64,000 nucleotides of DNA, from NCBI GenBank assembly GCA_026315105.1, contig CM048744.1, positions 366,255,159 to 366,319,158 on the forward strand, read 5' to 3'. Origin of the DNA: Locusta migratoria (lineage: Eukaryota > Arthropoda > Insecta > Orthoptera > Acrididae). Below the pieces are notes generated by a model. It made no database searches. It was given only the letters and a program-made list of their open reading frames with translations, and was not told the origin of the DNA. The translations under genes and the position numbers were made by a program. Positions 1-10,847 of this stretch are shown piece by piece (position 1 is the stretch's first letter; every line of letters starts with the position of its first letter).

Positions 1-190
1 TTTTCTCAATTCTGTAACTTTTGTGTGTGTCTATACCGACATTTGTAATGGTTTAATATTTGTGTTACATATTAGTTAAACATCCAAGAACAAGTGCTAT
101 AAATAAAATTACATCTTTTCTCAATATATTTCCAGTTACAATAACATTTTTCCGAAATGATCGAAATTGTACCACCTTACCCTATATGTT

Positions 191-385
191 AGAAGAACAG
201 CGTATGGCGAATACCACCACCTAATGCAAGATTTACAGCTTGACGAGGAAAAGTTTAAAACTTATTTCAAGCTTAATGAAGAACAGTTCAATTAAGTTTT
301 ATCCCTCACCAGAAGTAACATTAAAAATACAAAATACAGAAAATCAATACCCCCTGAAGAACGGCTAGCTATTCGTTGCCCTTAA
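191..385 (+). pseudogene. PIF/Harbinger transposase N-terminal fragment
   Basis: One frame, read through a single stop at 293-295, gives a Harbinger-type N-terminal region: EYHHLMQDLQLDEEKFKTYF, then LNEEQFN, then after the stop LSLTRSNI and IPPEERLAIR. The pattern (YH.LM.EL......F..Y.R....F..LL.L....I....IS.EERLA) is typical of HARBI1-like transposases that cut and paste DNA elements. The catalytic DDE core is absent, so this is a dead fragment. It abuts an opposite-strand MADF-like fragment, which suits Harbinger elements because they usually encode a second DNA-binding protein. The family call is from my reading of the pattern, not a search. Confidence 0.6.
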
Positions 386-479
386 TTTCAAAAAAGTATT
401 CCATTTTAGAAGAGTCCCACAGCACTGGATACTTTCGCAATTGGTCAATTAATGCAGATATTTTGCGCAATAAACACAC
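369..479 (-). pseudogene. MADF-like DNA-binding domain fragment
   Basis: The minus strand reads ISALIDQLRKYPVLWDSSKM followed by EYFFEIKG, then a stop at 369-371. This fits the start of a MADF domain (LI..V...P.LWD.....Y....). MADF or Myb/SANT-like proteins are the usual partner gene of PIF/Harbinger transposases and help recruit transposase to DNA. The fragment converges on the Harbinger fragment and slightly overlaps it. I infer that both are leftovers of one element with a large internal deletion. About 35 residues of the domain are visible; the rest is lost. Confidence 0.5.
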
Positions 480-604
480 AAACACGCAGTAATAGAACAG
501 TTCAGCACAGAGTACGTGGTTTGTAGAGCAGTGTAGTGCGCATGAGCCAGCCGGGATACGCAACGACGCTACCCGTGCATGCTTAGCTGGAGACACGAAG
601 TGGT

Positions 605-1246
605 CCCTTCATCTTCGAAATCAAATTAAAAGATAAATAAAAGTCACATGGACTTAAGTCCGGAGAGTGTGGTGGATGGTACAGTACTTCCAAGTCCCGT
701 CAGCGGAACAGAGCAGCCACAGCTTGCCCTGTATGCGACCGTGCATTGTCGTGCAAAATAACGTTTGGGTTGCGCAGAAAGTGTTGCCGCTTCTTTCGCA
801 AAGCTCGTCGCACGTGATGAACTGCAACACTGTGCATTGACAATCTGGAGTGAAGGAACGTAATGCTTTAGGATAACACTATCACAATCGTACACGAGAA
901 TCACCATAACTTTCAACAAACTTTCGTCTTTCGCGGTAACCCTCAATCACGCCATTCATCAGATTGGCATTTCAGTTATATCTCCTACAATGTGGCCCAT
1001 GTTTCATCCAGTGTTAAGATACGGAGTAAGATAGCCTCTTCTTCGTCCTCATAGCGCTACAAGTGCGTCTGGGCAGCGCCGTACCGCGTCCATTTTTGCA
1101 TTTCCGCTAAATCATGCGGAACCAACCACGATGCAAGTTTTCGCTTTTCCAGACATTTCTTCAGGATGCGTAGCACAGTCGTATGTGCTACTCCGGTTTC
1201 TTGGGCGACCTCACGAATTGTCTTGCGGTGATCACGCGGCAACAGT
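605..1246 (-). pseudogene. mariner (DD34D) transposase remnant
   Basis: The minus strand encodes a mariner-type transposase with several stops and frameshifts. From the N-terminal side it shows a helix-turn-helix stretch TIREVAQETGVAHTTVLRIL, VPHDLAEMQKWTRYGAAQTH, the first catalytic motif LTLDETWA near 1000, SLLKVMVILVYDCDSVIL, VILHDNARSHTGQAVAALF (second aspartate, near 745) and YHPPHSPDLSPCDFYL (third aspartate, near 655). All three catalytic aspartates are therefore still readable, but in different frames. No terminal inverted repeats were found. On its right it runs directly into a Tc1-like fragment in the same orientation. It cannot encode an active protein. Confidence 0.8.
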
Positions 1247-1329
1247 AGGATCTACCTGATGCATACCTGCCACAGAAGGCTTTTACCCAACGTGCCAATG
1301 CCGAATTCCCGCACGCTCCTCGAACTGTT

Positions 1330-1830
1330 CGTGCAGATGGTTATTGCCTTGCAAATGTCCCCATCTGCTGACTCAGGGATCGAGACGTGGCTGCACGATA
1401 CGTTACAGCCATGCGGATAAGATGTCTGTCATCCCGACTGCTAGTGATACGAGGCCGTTGGGATCCAGCACCAGCGATTCCATATTCTGCTAACAGTCAT
1501 TGGATCGCGACCAATGCGAGCAAGACTGTCGCGATACGACAATCGCAATAGGCTGCAATCCGACCTTTATCAAAGTCGGAAACATGATTCTACGTATTTC
1601 TTCTCCTTACACGAGGCATCACAACGTTTCACCAGGTAAGGCCGGTCGACTGCTGTTTGTGTATGAGAAATCGGTTGGAAACTTTCCTCATGTCAGCACG
1701 TTGTAGATGTCGACACTGGCGCCAACCTTGTGTGAATGCTCTGAAAAGTTAATCATTTGCATATGTGGGTTAAATTTCGCGTCTGTAGCACGTCATCTTC
1801 TTGGTGTAGCAATTTTAATGGCCAGGAGTG
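1330..1830 (-). mobile_element. Tc1-like transposon, 5' end with terminal repeat
   Basis: The right end at 1803-1830 reads, on the minus strand, CACTCCTGGCCATTAAAATT followed by GCTACACCA, a Tc1-type terminal inverted repeat, flanked by TA at 1831-1832. Inward on the minus strand is the degraded transposase N-terminus: HHVSDFDKG-like sequence near 1570, then GSQRPRITSSRDDRHLIRMA and TYRAATSRSLSQQMGTFAR (1340-1475). This corresponds to the paired helix-turn-helix DNA-binding region of Tc1 transposases. The catalytic domain and the other terminal repeat are missing. The sequence decays at about 1330, next to the mariner remnant. Confidence 0.75.
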
Positions 1831-1832
1831 TA

Positions 1833-3047
1833 TTATTTACTATTATGCCACAAGAATTTAGAAAGCTTGGTAGTGATCCAAGCACTTTATAGTCCCCTGA
1901 TGAGTTTCTTTCAAGGTTCACTCTATTCTGTTGATAAATTCCTGGAAAATTTAATGTTACTCTTTTAACCATGATGTTGATTATCTTTACTCCTGCCTAG
2001 GCTTTTCGTGGGCTTAGGATTTTTGTACGATGCATTTTATTACTACTTTTTGGCTATACCATGGAGACTTGCTACGGAACATGATAAGAACTAATAAATA
2101 TGAAAAATATTTTTACGCTGATCTTTTTAACACATGTTTTTTCACCGTGTGCAATCTTCCCACAAGTGAGTAGTGAATACTTTGCACAAAATATTGTTTT
2201 TATGTAAACCGTGCATTCCCGCAGGAATACACGTAAATGTATGACCACCTGTAGATGGATAGCAGTCCGAAAAAGCTCGTAGGGTGACTAAAAACTTTTC
2301 AATTGTGATATTGTTCCGTACCATAGTTCCAGTATTTCCACAAGGTGGACTTTTCGACCGTTTAGACAGCTCTTGCAGGTGGCGCCACCGGCGACCGCCA
2401 GGTGTGTATGCGCTGAAGTGCTATCCACGTGCATCTGCCGTCTCCGCAAACGAATGCTGCAAGTGCCACAAGATTAGGATGCTGCCTTTGTGAATGAGCT
2501 TTGTATGGGCAGTAACGAACCTACTGTACGGATTTTTCTCTGACCTTGAACTAGATGGGCCATCATTCACTGCGCGCACAGACGTGTAGCGAGTCTTGGC
2601 GTTCCACTAGTAGCAATGTACGTTGTTACTGCCTTCCTTCCTTGCTTTTCGAGCGTAAATACGAATGTGCTTCCTCAGCAGCCTGGTAACTACTTGCACT
2701 TTACTGAGTAGTACTGGCTGGTTATGAACTGTTAAGAACGTTTATAGCGTCAAGATAATATAAAGCTATCTGCAGCATATGTAATTATTCATTTACGACA
2801 AACACAATGAACAGTAGTGAAAAGATCTTCAACTGTGGTTATTGTAACCTCACTACTACGCCCGGACTCATCTTATAGGTAGGAGTAGCCGGCTGCACAC
2901 TGCCACAAACACCGGAGGTCTCCAGCAGAGACCGTTGAGAAAGCATCGCAACGTACATAGCGCGAAATTTTCCACCTCATTGTACAAGTATAAAATATAT
3001 CTGTTGTCAATTAAAAATTGTGTACAGTAAAAAAGCAACTATAACTC
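1833..3047. other. No gene recognised
   Basis: AT-rich sequence with only short, frame-interrupted reading frames. A somewhat GC-richer patch at about 2340-2500 has no recognisable domain on either strand. I see no repeat boundaries or RNA genes here. Confidence 0.5.
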
Positions 3048-3049
3048 TA

Positions 3050-4841
3050 CAGGGTGGTCCATTGATAGTGACTGGGCCAAATGTCTCACGAAATAAGCAT
3101 CAAACGAAAAAGCTACAAAGAACAAAAGTTTTCTAGCTTGAAGGGGGGGAAACAGATGGCGCTATGGTTGGCCCGCTAGATAGCGCTGCCATAGGTCAAA
3201 CGGATATCAACTGCATTTTTTTAAAATAGGTACCCCCATTTTATTACATACTCGTCTAGTACGTAAATAAATATGAACATTTTATTGGGACACTTTTTTC
3301 GCTTTGTTATAGATGGCGCTGTAATATTTACAAACATATTGCTCACAATACACGAACAGTCGGTAACAGGTAGGTTCTTAAATTAAAATACAGAACGTTC
3401 GTACATTTGAACTTTATTTCGATTGTTTCAATGTGATACATGTACTCTTGTGAAATTATCATACATTATGAGAACGCATGATTCTGCAGCGTGATTACCT
3501 GTGATTACCTCATGACTTCAATAAATGCTCAAAATTATGTCCTTCAACTTCAGTGCATTTGGCAATACGCGTAAAGAAATTCCTATCAACAGCGAGTAGT
3601 TTGCCTTTAGTAATGTTCTCACATGCATTGACAGTGCGCTGACGCTTGTTTTCAGGCATTGTCGGTGAATCCGATAACAAATATCTTTCCCCTACAGAAA
3701 GAAATCCGGGGATGTAAGATCTGATGAATGTGCGAGCCATGGTATGGCGCTTCTACGACCAATCCACCTGACATTAAATATTCCATTTACGACCGCTTCA
3801 ACTGCACGCGAGCCATGTGCCGGACATCCATCATGTTGAAATCAGATCGCCATTTTGTCATGCAGTGAAACATCTTGTAGTAAAATGGGTAGAACATACG
3901 TAAGCAATCAGCATACATTGCATCATTTAGATTGCCATCGACAAAATAGAGGGCAATTAACATTCCTCCCATAATGCCGCATCATACATTAACCCGACAA
4001 GGTCGCTGATGTTCCAGTTGTGGATTTTCCTTTGCCCAATAGTGCCCATTATGCTGGTTTACGTTACCTCTGCTTGCGAATGACGCTTCGTCACTAAACA
4101 GTACGTGTGGGGAAAAAAATCTGTTATCGCCCCGTAATTTATTTTGTGCCCAGTGGGAAAACTGTACACGACGTTCAAAGTCTTCGCCGTGCAAATCCTG
4201 GTGCATAGAAATATGGTACGAGTGAAACTGATGTTAATGTAGAATTCTCAACACCGACGTTTTGGAGATTCCCGATTCTCGCTCATATGGTCTGCTACTG
4301 TTGTGCGGATTAGCCGCAACTGCAGCTAAAACACTTACTTCCTGTCTCTTTAAATAACGTAACTCTCCGACGAAAGGTCCGGACACGTAGATGATGTCTT
4401 CCAGGATAACGATCAACATACATAGCACAGGCCCGTTGGGCATTTTGATCACAATAGGCATAAATGAATACCATATCGACCTTTTCTGCAATTGGTAAAC
4501 GGTCCATTTTAACACGTGTAATGTACCACAAACCACATACCGTCCACACTGGCGAAATGTTACGCGATACCACGCACTTATACGTTTGTGACTATTACAG
4601 CGAAAAGTGTTCCAAATAAAATATTCATATTTATTTACGTACTAGACGGATATGTAATAAAAAGTGAGGGTACCTATGTTAAAAAATGCAATTGATATCT
4701 GTTTGACCAATGGCAGCGCCATCCAGCTGGCACCATGTGTTTTCCTCCTTCAAGCTAGAAAAGTGTTTTTCTTTGTAATATTTTCTTTTGATGCTTATTT
4801 CGTGAGATATTTGGCCCGGTCACTATCTATGGATCACTCTG
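3050..4841 (-). mobile_element. Complete but inactive Tc1/mariner-type element with long TIRs
   Basis: Both ends match in inverted orientation. The left end at 3050 reads CAGGGTGGTCCATTGATAGT and the complement of the right end reads CAGAGTGATCCATAGATAGT. The similarity continues for roughly 250-290 bp inward, including shared words such as CTCACGAAATAAGCATCAAA and TAGTACGTAAATAAATATGA. TA dinucleotides flank both ends (3048-3049, 4842-4843), the target duplication expected for this superfamily. The interior carries a broken transposase on the minus strand. The arms differ at many positions, so the insertion is old. Confidence 0.85.
3510..4536 (-). pseudogene. Transposase pseudogene (HTH DUF4817-type, Tc1/mariner-like)
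   Basis: The pseudogene lies inside the 3050-4841 element. Reading from 4536: an N-terminal helix-turn-helix region (EKVDMVFIYAYCDQNAQRAC, then YPGRHHLRVRTFRRRV), a frame change, then NPHNSSRPYERESGISKTSV and LRILH. Next come DLHGEDFERRVQFSHWAQNK and LFSDEASF, the latter holding the first catalytic Asp-Glu, then NQHNGHYWAKENP, then FVDGNLN and a corrupted F..DG.P.H motif near 3830. The C-terminus is FFTRIAKCTEVEGHNFEHLL at about 3515-3575. The order matches transposases with a DUF4817 domain. At least four frame changes rule out function. Confidence 0.75.
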
Positions 4842-4929
4842 TAGACACTATACCCGATAAACAATGTGGGCAGAGAAAGATGAAGTGAAAAAACAGATGA
4901 AGTGCATATAATTATCTACGGCTTATTAT

Positions 4930-5405
4930 GTCTGAAGTAGAGGAGATATCAAATGCAGTATAGAAATGGGAGGAAAAGTATTCTCGAAGAAGACATACTT
5001 TCTAAAACTGAATGTTAATTTAAGTGTTAGGAAGAAATTTGTCTGGATTGTAGACTTGTACGGGATTGAAACGAATACTACTTTAGACAAGAGGTGGAAG
5101 CTTTTGAATTTTTATGCTACAGAAGAATGCTGAATATTAGATATGTACATCGCGCAACTAATAAATAGGTTCTGAACATATCTTGATTAAAAGAATGATT
5201 GTCACTAACTGACACATCAGGGAATAGTCAATTTAGGTTCATAAGGGAGTTTTGAGGGAGACCACGATACGTGAACATTAAGCAGGTCTAAATAGATATG
5301 GATTGCCTCTCGTATTCGGAAACGAAGAAACTTGAATAGGATAGTGTAGTGTAGAGAGAGAAAGGCATCGAACCAGTCTTCGGACTGAAGACAGCAGCTA
5401 ATAAC
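4930..5405 (+). pseudogene. Decayed 3' end of RTE-like LINE
   Basis: Interrupted plus-strand frames recall the C-terminal part of the RTE-like LINE at 8582-11044: a (D/E)IKC.(I/M)(A/E)MG.K.F.KK stretch at about 4940-5000, LSVRKKFVWIVDLYG at about 5020-5065, ILNIRYVHRATN near 5140, GRPRY near 5250, and finally the tail equivalent of CCAGTCTTCGGACTGAAGAC at about 5373-5392. This tail matches, in complement, the 3' end of the other copies. Frameshifts are frequent. This is the most degraded RTE copy in the window. Confidence 0.6.
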
Positions 5406-5876
5406 ACGTTTGGGTGTCTCTTCTGAAACTGCGTCGTGCGATCCTTGAAGGCCATCTTTTTGTCCCTGTTGAATGGATGCGTTAGAATAGACCACTCAGC
5501 AATAACAAATTCCAGGTGATGTAAATTAGTCGTTGATGCTCAATTGCCATAGCACATTTCTTCCATATCAAAAACATAGTTTAGGAGTTTTTCTTCTCTC
5601 TTTTCATTGAATACACAAGTTTAGAAACATCTTCTTGTCTTTCTTAACATCATGCTTGGGACAATTATTGGTTTAACTGTTGTAGCAAATGGCATTTTTT
5701 TTCCTTATCATATCCAGAGGTTGTTACATAGACTGGAAACAGTATAATTGTTACACTCATTTTCTGTCATAGTTTGATCCATTGTAATATACACTTGTGA
5801 TAAGAAAATGAGGTTGTTAATATATTAATGCTTTGTAGAGATGGAGGGGTGAAAAAAGAAAATACAGGCCATAGGG
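5406..5876. other. No gene recognised
   Basis: AT-rich sequence without a recognisable domain, repeat boundary or RNA gene. Confidence 0.5.
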
Positions 5877-6752
5877 TATACTAGCTGAAAACCCAGTGTT
5901 GCCCGGGTATTTATTTATTTATTCCTGCCGTTTTCAGGTATATATTAATTTGTATAAAGGCTGTATGTCTGTAACATTTCTTCGGAATACAATTAGTCGT
6001 AAATAAGTTAAAGATTAAAACTTGGTGCGTGATGGAGCGGATTTTCCATTAACGTAACTGTTTATGTGCTCATATCTCATGAAGTACAATTTTAAGGTAC
6101 ATTCGACTATATCTGTGTATACTTTCTGCAAAATCTTCTGCGGCTACAATTTCTAGTGTACAAATTATAAATTGTAACGACATACCGAATGCCGTAGTTT
6201 TACTCTATAAACAGCGGAAAAGTCGTAACCGAGAAACATTTTTCCTTTCTTTATCTTGCTATGGTTGTCAGAGAGAAAAAGTTTAATAAAGGTTTGAAAT
6301 TATGTTTAAAGTTGGTTGCAAGTCGCTAACAACTGTCATTCTCGTATAGTGGTATTTATAAAGTCTCGTCGCATTATGTGGAAGTTTCTTGCAAATCCTA
6401 CTGTTTATGACCTTATATCTTCTGAACCGTTTGTCGTTTGTGATTCGTAAACCTGCAGAAATTGTTACCTCACGGTAGGAAGTGTGTGTAACAAATTTGG
6501 TTGAAATCAGTAAAGTGGTTTAGGACAAAATGAGCAGCATTGTCGCTAAATGCAGCAGTTTTTCGCGCATATCATTGTTTATGACGTCATATCTCGTGAA
6601 TTATGTTTCGTATGTGATTCTTACACTTACGCGACCGTCCTCATGGATTCAAGCTTACGTATATAAAATTTGAAAAAGATTAGATCGAAACTGTAGACTT
6701 CTATGCAACACGTACATACAAACATACGGACACACTGCTATATATATTAGAA
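5877..6752 (+). repeat. Dispersed element with internal ~172-bp periodicity
   Basis: The unit starts with TACTAGCTGAAAACCCAGTG followed by TTGCCCGGGTA, a terminus I recognise as common in insect repeats. It ends in a short TATA-type tail near 6740-6750 after a GGACACACTG word. Inside, related segments recur: TTTATGTGCTCATATCTCAT at 6061, TTTATGACCTTATATCTTCT at 6406 and TTTATGACGTCATATCTCGT at 6578. The spacings are 345 and 172 bp, or two units and one. I see no protein. The class of the element is not determined. Confidence 0.45.
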
Positions 6753-7084
6753 GACTACATCTTGTCTGACACCGCAGCATACGTGTGGACACTAAGACAT
6801 GAGCGTGGTACACAGTAGATGTACGAAGTCTTGGGGATAGTGTTTTATACGTTTTGTTCAGCTACGGCCAACACCAATTAACAACGAAATTCATGCTCTC
6901 TGAGCCTTCCAAAGAGGCAAACCCACTGGTGCGCAGTTAGTGCGAGTATATCTGTCGAAAATAGATACATCGTTTAACGTATCAGTAGCGACGTATCTAC
7001 GGAAATGACAGTGTACACGAAAGGAGATGAATCATCAACAGCGAAGAGAAATAAAGGATGAAATCCGAAGTAAACAACCGTCGC

Positions 7085-7280
7085 CGCAGCAGAGTGACTG
7101 AGCGCATTGAGGCTCTACGCTACGATGCGCGAGGCCCTTCCCCGTCGGAGGATCGAATCCCCCCTCGGGCAAGGATGTTTGTGCCTGTCTTCAGTATAAG
7201 GTAGTTCAAAGTAGTTTGAAGTTTAGGGACTGATGACCCCGCAGTTAAGTCCCATAAGCTTAACAAACATTAGAAATTTT
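7085..7280 (+). mobile_element. tRNA-derived SINE (family A), old copy
   Basis: A degraded copy of the most abundant SINE in the window. The B-box region (GAGGATCGAATCCCCCCTCG near 7149) is followed by the body words GGCAAGGATGTTTGTGCC, GTAGTTTGAAGTTTAGGGAC, TGATGACCCCGCAGTTAAGT and the end AAGCTTAACAAACATT. The 5' tRNA-like head is recognisable but mutated. No target-site duplication is evident. Confidence 0.7.
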
Positions 7281-7364
7281 TTAAACAACCGTCGAGTATT
7301 AAAAGCGATTGTATCAAATGTGAAATACAGATTACATTAGACAACATTAGTCGTTCGTTCCATA

Positions 7365-7545
7365 GAGCCGCGGGGGAATGGCTGTGCGTTACAAGGCGCC
7401 GCTGCTCGCCGTCGGAGGTTCGAGTCCAACCTAGGGCATGGGTGTATTTGTTCTCCTTAGCCTAAGTCTGTGTAAGTAGTTTGTAAGCCTAGGGACTGAT
7501 GATCAGAGCAGTTAAGTCTCATAGAGTTACAAATATTTCAACATT
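7365..7545 (+). mobile_element. tRNA-derived SINE (family A), old copy
   Basis: A second degraded copy downstream of the previous one, in the same orientation. The head GAGCCGCGGGGGAATGGC, B box GTCGGAGGTTCGAGTCCAAC, GGGCATGGGTGTATTTG, TAGTTTGTAAGCCTAGGGAC and TGATGATCAGAGCAGTTAAG are visible. The ending TACAAATATTTCAACA matches family A. No clear flanking duplication. Confidence 0.7.
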
Positions 7546-8570
7546 CGTTCTATAGATCAGTATTAAGAAGATTCTGATAGATGTTGAACATGTCAATTTT
7601 TTTAGGCTGAAATAATAATACGAATGGTATGAATACATACAATACATCATTTGTTTTGTGCAAAAATTCGTCAGTGGAGTAGGAGTTGCCTACTAGTAAG
7701 TCTATTAGGCTCTTTTAAACTGATATTTATTTGTAGCTCCACTTATATGGTTGCTGGCAAATTATTGAAAATTTATGTTCCTGAGTATGGGACCCCTTTT
7801 TCAACTAAAATAAATGGTTTTAAGTCCTTGTGTAAATCGTTTTTTGTCCTAATATTATATGTATAAACTGAGCTGTTTGTTGGAATAAGGGTCGTATTAT
7901 TTACGACAAATTTCCTTAAGGAATAAATAGACTGAGAGTAATTAGTAATCCAGTTCTTTGAAGAGGCTACTACATGATGTCGATGAATTTACTCCAGAAA
8001 TAATAGGTATTACATGCTTTTGGACTCTGAAAACTGTTGTTGAAGTTGTCCAAAAATCTTATATCATATGACATATGACATTATCTAATTAAACTACGTA
8101 CATGCAAGCTTTTTAATTTTTATGTTTCCTACACCAGCTAACACTCGAACTGCAAATACAGGTTTGTTAAAGAATATCTGCATTTCTGTGGTATGCTGCT
8201 CTTAACTGAATTTACTACTGTCAACGCCTTCTATCTACTCTTCTTCATAATTTATGCATATGCTGGATGAAAACCTCTTACTTGTTCTGAATGCATGTGG
8301 TGAGTCTTTTCAAAGTTTAATGTCATTGAGTTACCTCTGTTAATGTCCATGAAAATACCATTAAAATACCCTTCGAGAAGTAAACTTGACATGCTAATCA
8401 TCTTGTATCATCTATAAACAAAATGAAATTACTCAAGTGTTATTGTTTCGATGAAAGCGCTGTGGCTAAAGATGAATATTTGTGAACGGGAACTAGCCAA
8501 AAAAAAAAAAAAAACAACCTAACAATTCGTCGTGACAGAGTCACGGAACATTTCATGATACTCTTGGACC
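7546..8570. other. No gene recognised
   Basis: AT-rich sequence with one short plus-strand frame (7651-7866) that has no recognisable domain. An A-tract lies at about 8500-8515. No repeat boundaries seen. Confidence 0.5.
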
Positions 8571-8597
8571 CTTCTGTTATTGTTGTTGTTGTGGTCT

Positions 8598-10847
8598 TCA
8601 GTCCAGAGACTGGTTTGATGCAGCTCTCCACCCTACTCTATCCTGAGCAAGCCTTTTCATCTCCTCATAAGAACGACAACCCACATCCACTTGAATCTGC
8701 TTATTATACGCGTCTCTTGGTCTCCCTCTGCGATTTTTACCCCACACACTTCCCTCCAATGCTAAATTCACAATTCCTTGATGTCTAAGAATGTGTCCTA
8801 CCAATCTATCCCTTCTTTTAGTCAAGGTATGCCAGAAATTTTTTTTCTCCCCAATTCGGTTCAGTACCTCCTCATTAGTTACGCGATCCACCCACCTAAT
8901 CTTCAGCATTCTTCTGTAGCACCACATTTCAAAAGCCTCTATCCTCTTTCTGTCCACACTGCTTATCGTCCATGTTTCACTCCCATACAAGGCAACACTC
9001 CATACATATGCCTTCAGAAAGGACTTCCTTAGGCTTAAATCAATATCAGATGTTAACAAATTTCTCTTTTTCAAAAACGCCTTTCTACCCATTGCCATTC
9101 TGCATTTTATATCCTCTGTACTGCGACCATCATTTGTTATTTTACTGCCCAAGTAACAAAACTCATCTACCTCCTTTATTGTTTCGTTACCTAATCTAAT
9201 TCCTTCAGCATCACCTGATTTTCTTACACTGCACTCCATTACCCTAGTTTTACTCTTGTTAATGTTCATCTTATATGCACCTTTCAGCACACTGTCCATT
9301 CCGTTCAATTGCTTTTGCAGGTCATTTGCTGAATCTGACAGAATTACTATGTCGTCGGCAAAACGCAATGTTTTCAATTCTTCACCCTGAACTTTAATTC
9401 CTTCTCCAAATTTCTCCTTGCTTTCCTTTATAGCTTGCTCAATGTACAAATTGAACAACATTGGGGAAAGGCTACAACCCTGTCTTACTCCCTTTCCAAC
9501 CACTGCATCCCTTTCATGCCCTTCAACTCTGACAACCGCTGTCTGGTTTTTGTACAAGTTGTAAATAACCTTACGCTCCCTATATTTTACTCCTGCTTGC
9601 TTCAGAACTTGAAATAGTTTGTTCCAATCAACATTGTCAAAAGCCTTCTCCAAATCTACAAAAGCTATAAATGTTGGTTTGCCTTTTCTTAATCTATCTT
9701 CTAGGATAAGCCGTAAAGTGAGTATTGCCTCCCGTGTTCCTACATTTCTCCTGAACCCAAACTGATCTTCCCCGAGGTCGGCTTCTACCAGTTTTTCCAT
9801 CCTTCTGTATATAATTCGTGTTAATATTTTGCAACCATGACTTATTCTGTAGTTTTCACACCTGACTGCGCCTGCTTTCTTTGGAATGGGGATTATAACA
9901 TTTTTCTTAAAGTCTGAGGGTACTTCACCTGTCTCATACATCTTACACACAATGTGAAACAATTTTGTCATGGCTGGTTCTCCCAGAGACTTCAGTAGCT
10001 CTGACGGGATATCATCTACTCCAGGGGCCTTGTTTCGACTTAGATCTTTCAGTGCTCTGTCAAATTCATCTCTCAGTATAATATCTCCTATTTCATCATC
10101 ATCTACATCCTCTTCCCTTCCTACAATAGTGTCTCGAATTTCATTTCCTTTGTATAGCCCCTCTATATACTCTTTCCACCTTTCAGCTTTCCCTTCTTTG
10201 CTGAGAACCGGCTTTCCATCAGTGTCCCTGACATTCATAGAGCTGCCCTTCCTATCGCCAAATGTTTCTTTTATTTTCCGGTAGGCTGTATCTATTTTTC
10301 CCCTATTTATACATTCTTCTACATCCTTGCATTTGCCTTCTAGCCATTCCTGCTTAGCCATTTTGCACTTCCTGTCAATCTCATTTCTTAGTCGTCTGTA
10401 CTCCATTTTGCCTGTTTCATTTACTGCATTTTTATATTTTCTCCTTTCATCGATTAAATTTAGTATCTCCTGTGATATCCAAGGATTTTTTGTAGGTCTT
10501 GCCTTCCTACCTATTTTGTCCTCTGCTGCCTTCACTATTTCATCTCTCAATTTTACCCATTCCTCCTCAACTGTTTTATTTTCCCCTGTTTCTGTCAATT
10601 GTTGCCTGAAGCTCCCTCTGAAATTCTTAAGAACTTCAGGTTCCTTCAATTTATCCAGGTCCCATCTCCTTATTTTCCTACCTTTCTGTAGTTTCTTCAG
10701 TTTCAGCCTACAGTTCATAACCAACAAGTTATGGTCAGAGTCTATGTCTGCCCCTGGGTATGTCCTACACTTCAAAACCTGGTTCCGAAATCTATGTCTT
10801 ACCATTATAAAATCTGGTATCTTCCGGTGTCTCCTGGTCTCTTCCAC
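8598..10847 (-). CDS. LINE endonuclease tail plus reverse transcriptase, 749-codon open frame
   Basis: This frame copies LINE RNA into DNA at the insertion site. Residues 37-39 are SDH, the catalytic histidine motif that ends an EEP-type endonuclease domain. The reverse transcriptase follows, with LGEDQFGFRRN, FIAFVDLEKAFDNVDW, VRQGCSLSPMLFNLYIEQ, and FADD at about residues 496-499, which supplies the metal-binding aspartates. The C-terminal region has GRRGRP-like sequence (NRRGRPRDAYN) and a cysteine-containing tail. The first Met (10847) is not the natural start because the endonuclease continues upstream in another frame. Relative to the copy at 22111-23586, 12 bases are missing near 9848, removing about four residues from the NYR.ISL motif. 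This probably harms activity even though the frame is open. Confidence 0.85.
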   Translation of the reverse strand: MEETRRHRKIPDFIMVRHRFRNQVLKCRTYPGADIDSDHNLLVMNCRLKLKKLQKGRKIRRWDLDKLKEPEVLKNFRGSFRQQLTETGENKTVEEEWVKLRDEIVKAAEDKIGRKARPTKNPWISQEILNLIDERRKYKNAVNETGKMEYRRLRNEIDRKCKMAKQEWLEGKCKDVEECINRGKIDTAYRKIKETFGDRKGSSMNVRDTDGKPVLSKEGKAERWKEYIEGLYKGNEIRDTIVGREEDVDDDEIGDIILRDEFDRALKDLSRNKAPGVDDIPSELLKSLGEPAMTKLFHIVCKMYETGEVPSDFKKNVIIPIPKKAGAVRCENYRISHGCKILTRIIYRRMEKLVEADLGEDQFGFRRNVGTREAILTLRLILEDRLRKGKPTFIAFVDLEKAFDNVDWNKLFQVLKQAGVKYRERKVIYNLYKNQTAVVRVEGHERDAVVGKGVRQGCSLSPMLFNLYIEQAIKESKEKFGEGIKVQGEELKTLRFADDIVILSDSANDLQKQLNGMDSVLKGAYKMNINKSKTRVMECSVRKSGDAEGIRLGNETIKEVDEFCYLGSKITNDGRSTEDIKCRMAMGRKAFLKKRNLLTSDIDLSLRKSFLKAYVWSVALYGSETWTISSVDRKRIEAFEMWCYRRMLKIRWVDRVTNEEVLNRIGEKKNFWHTLTKRRDRLVGHILRHQGIVNLALEGSVWGKNRRGRPRDAYNKQIQVDVGCRSYEEMKRLAQDRVGWRAASNQSLD

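Noticed and set aside
8598..10847. Long minus-strand protein taken as a host gene
   Set aside because: It holds LINE endonuclease and reverse transcriptase motifs and lies between perfect 11-bp target duplications, so it is a retrotransposon frame.
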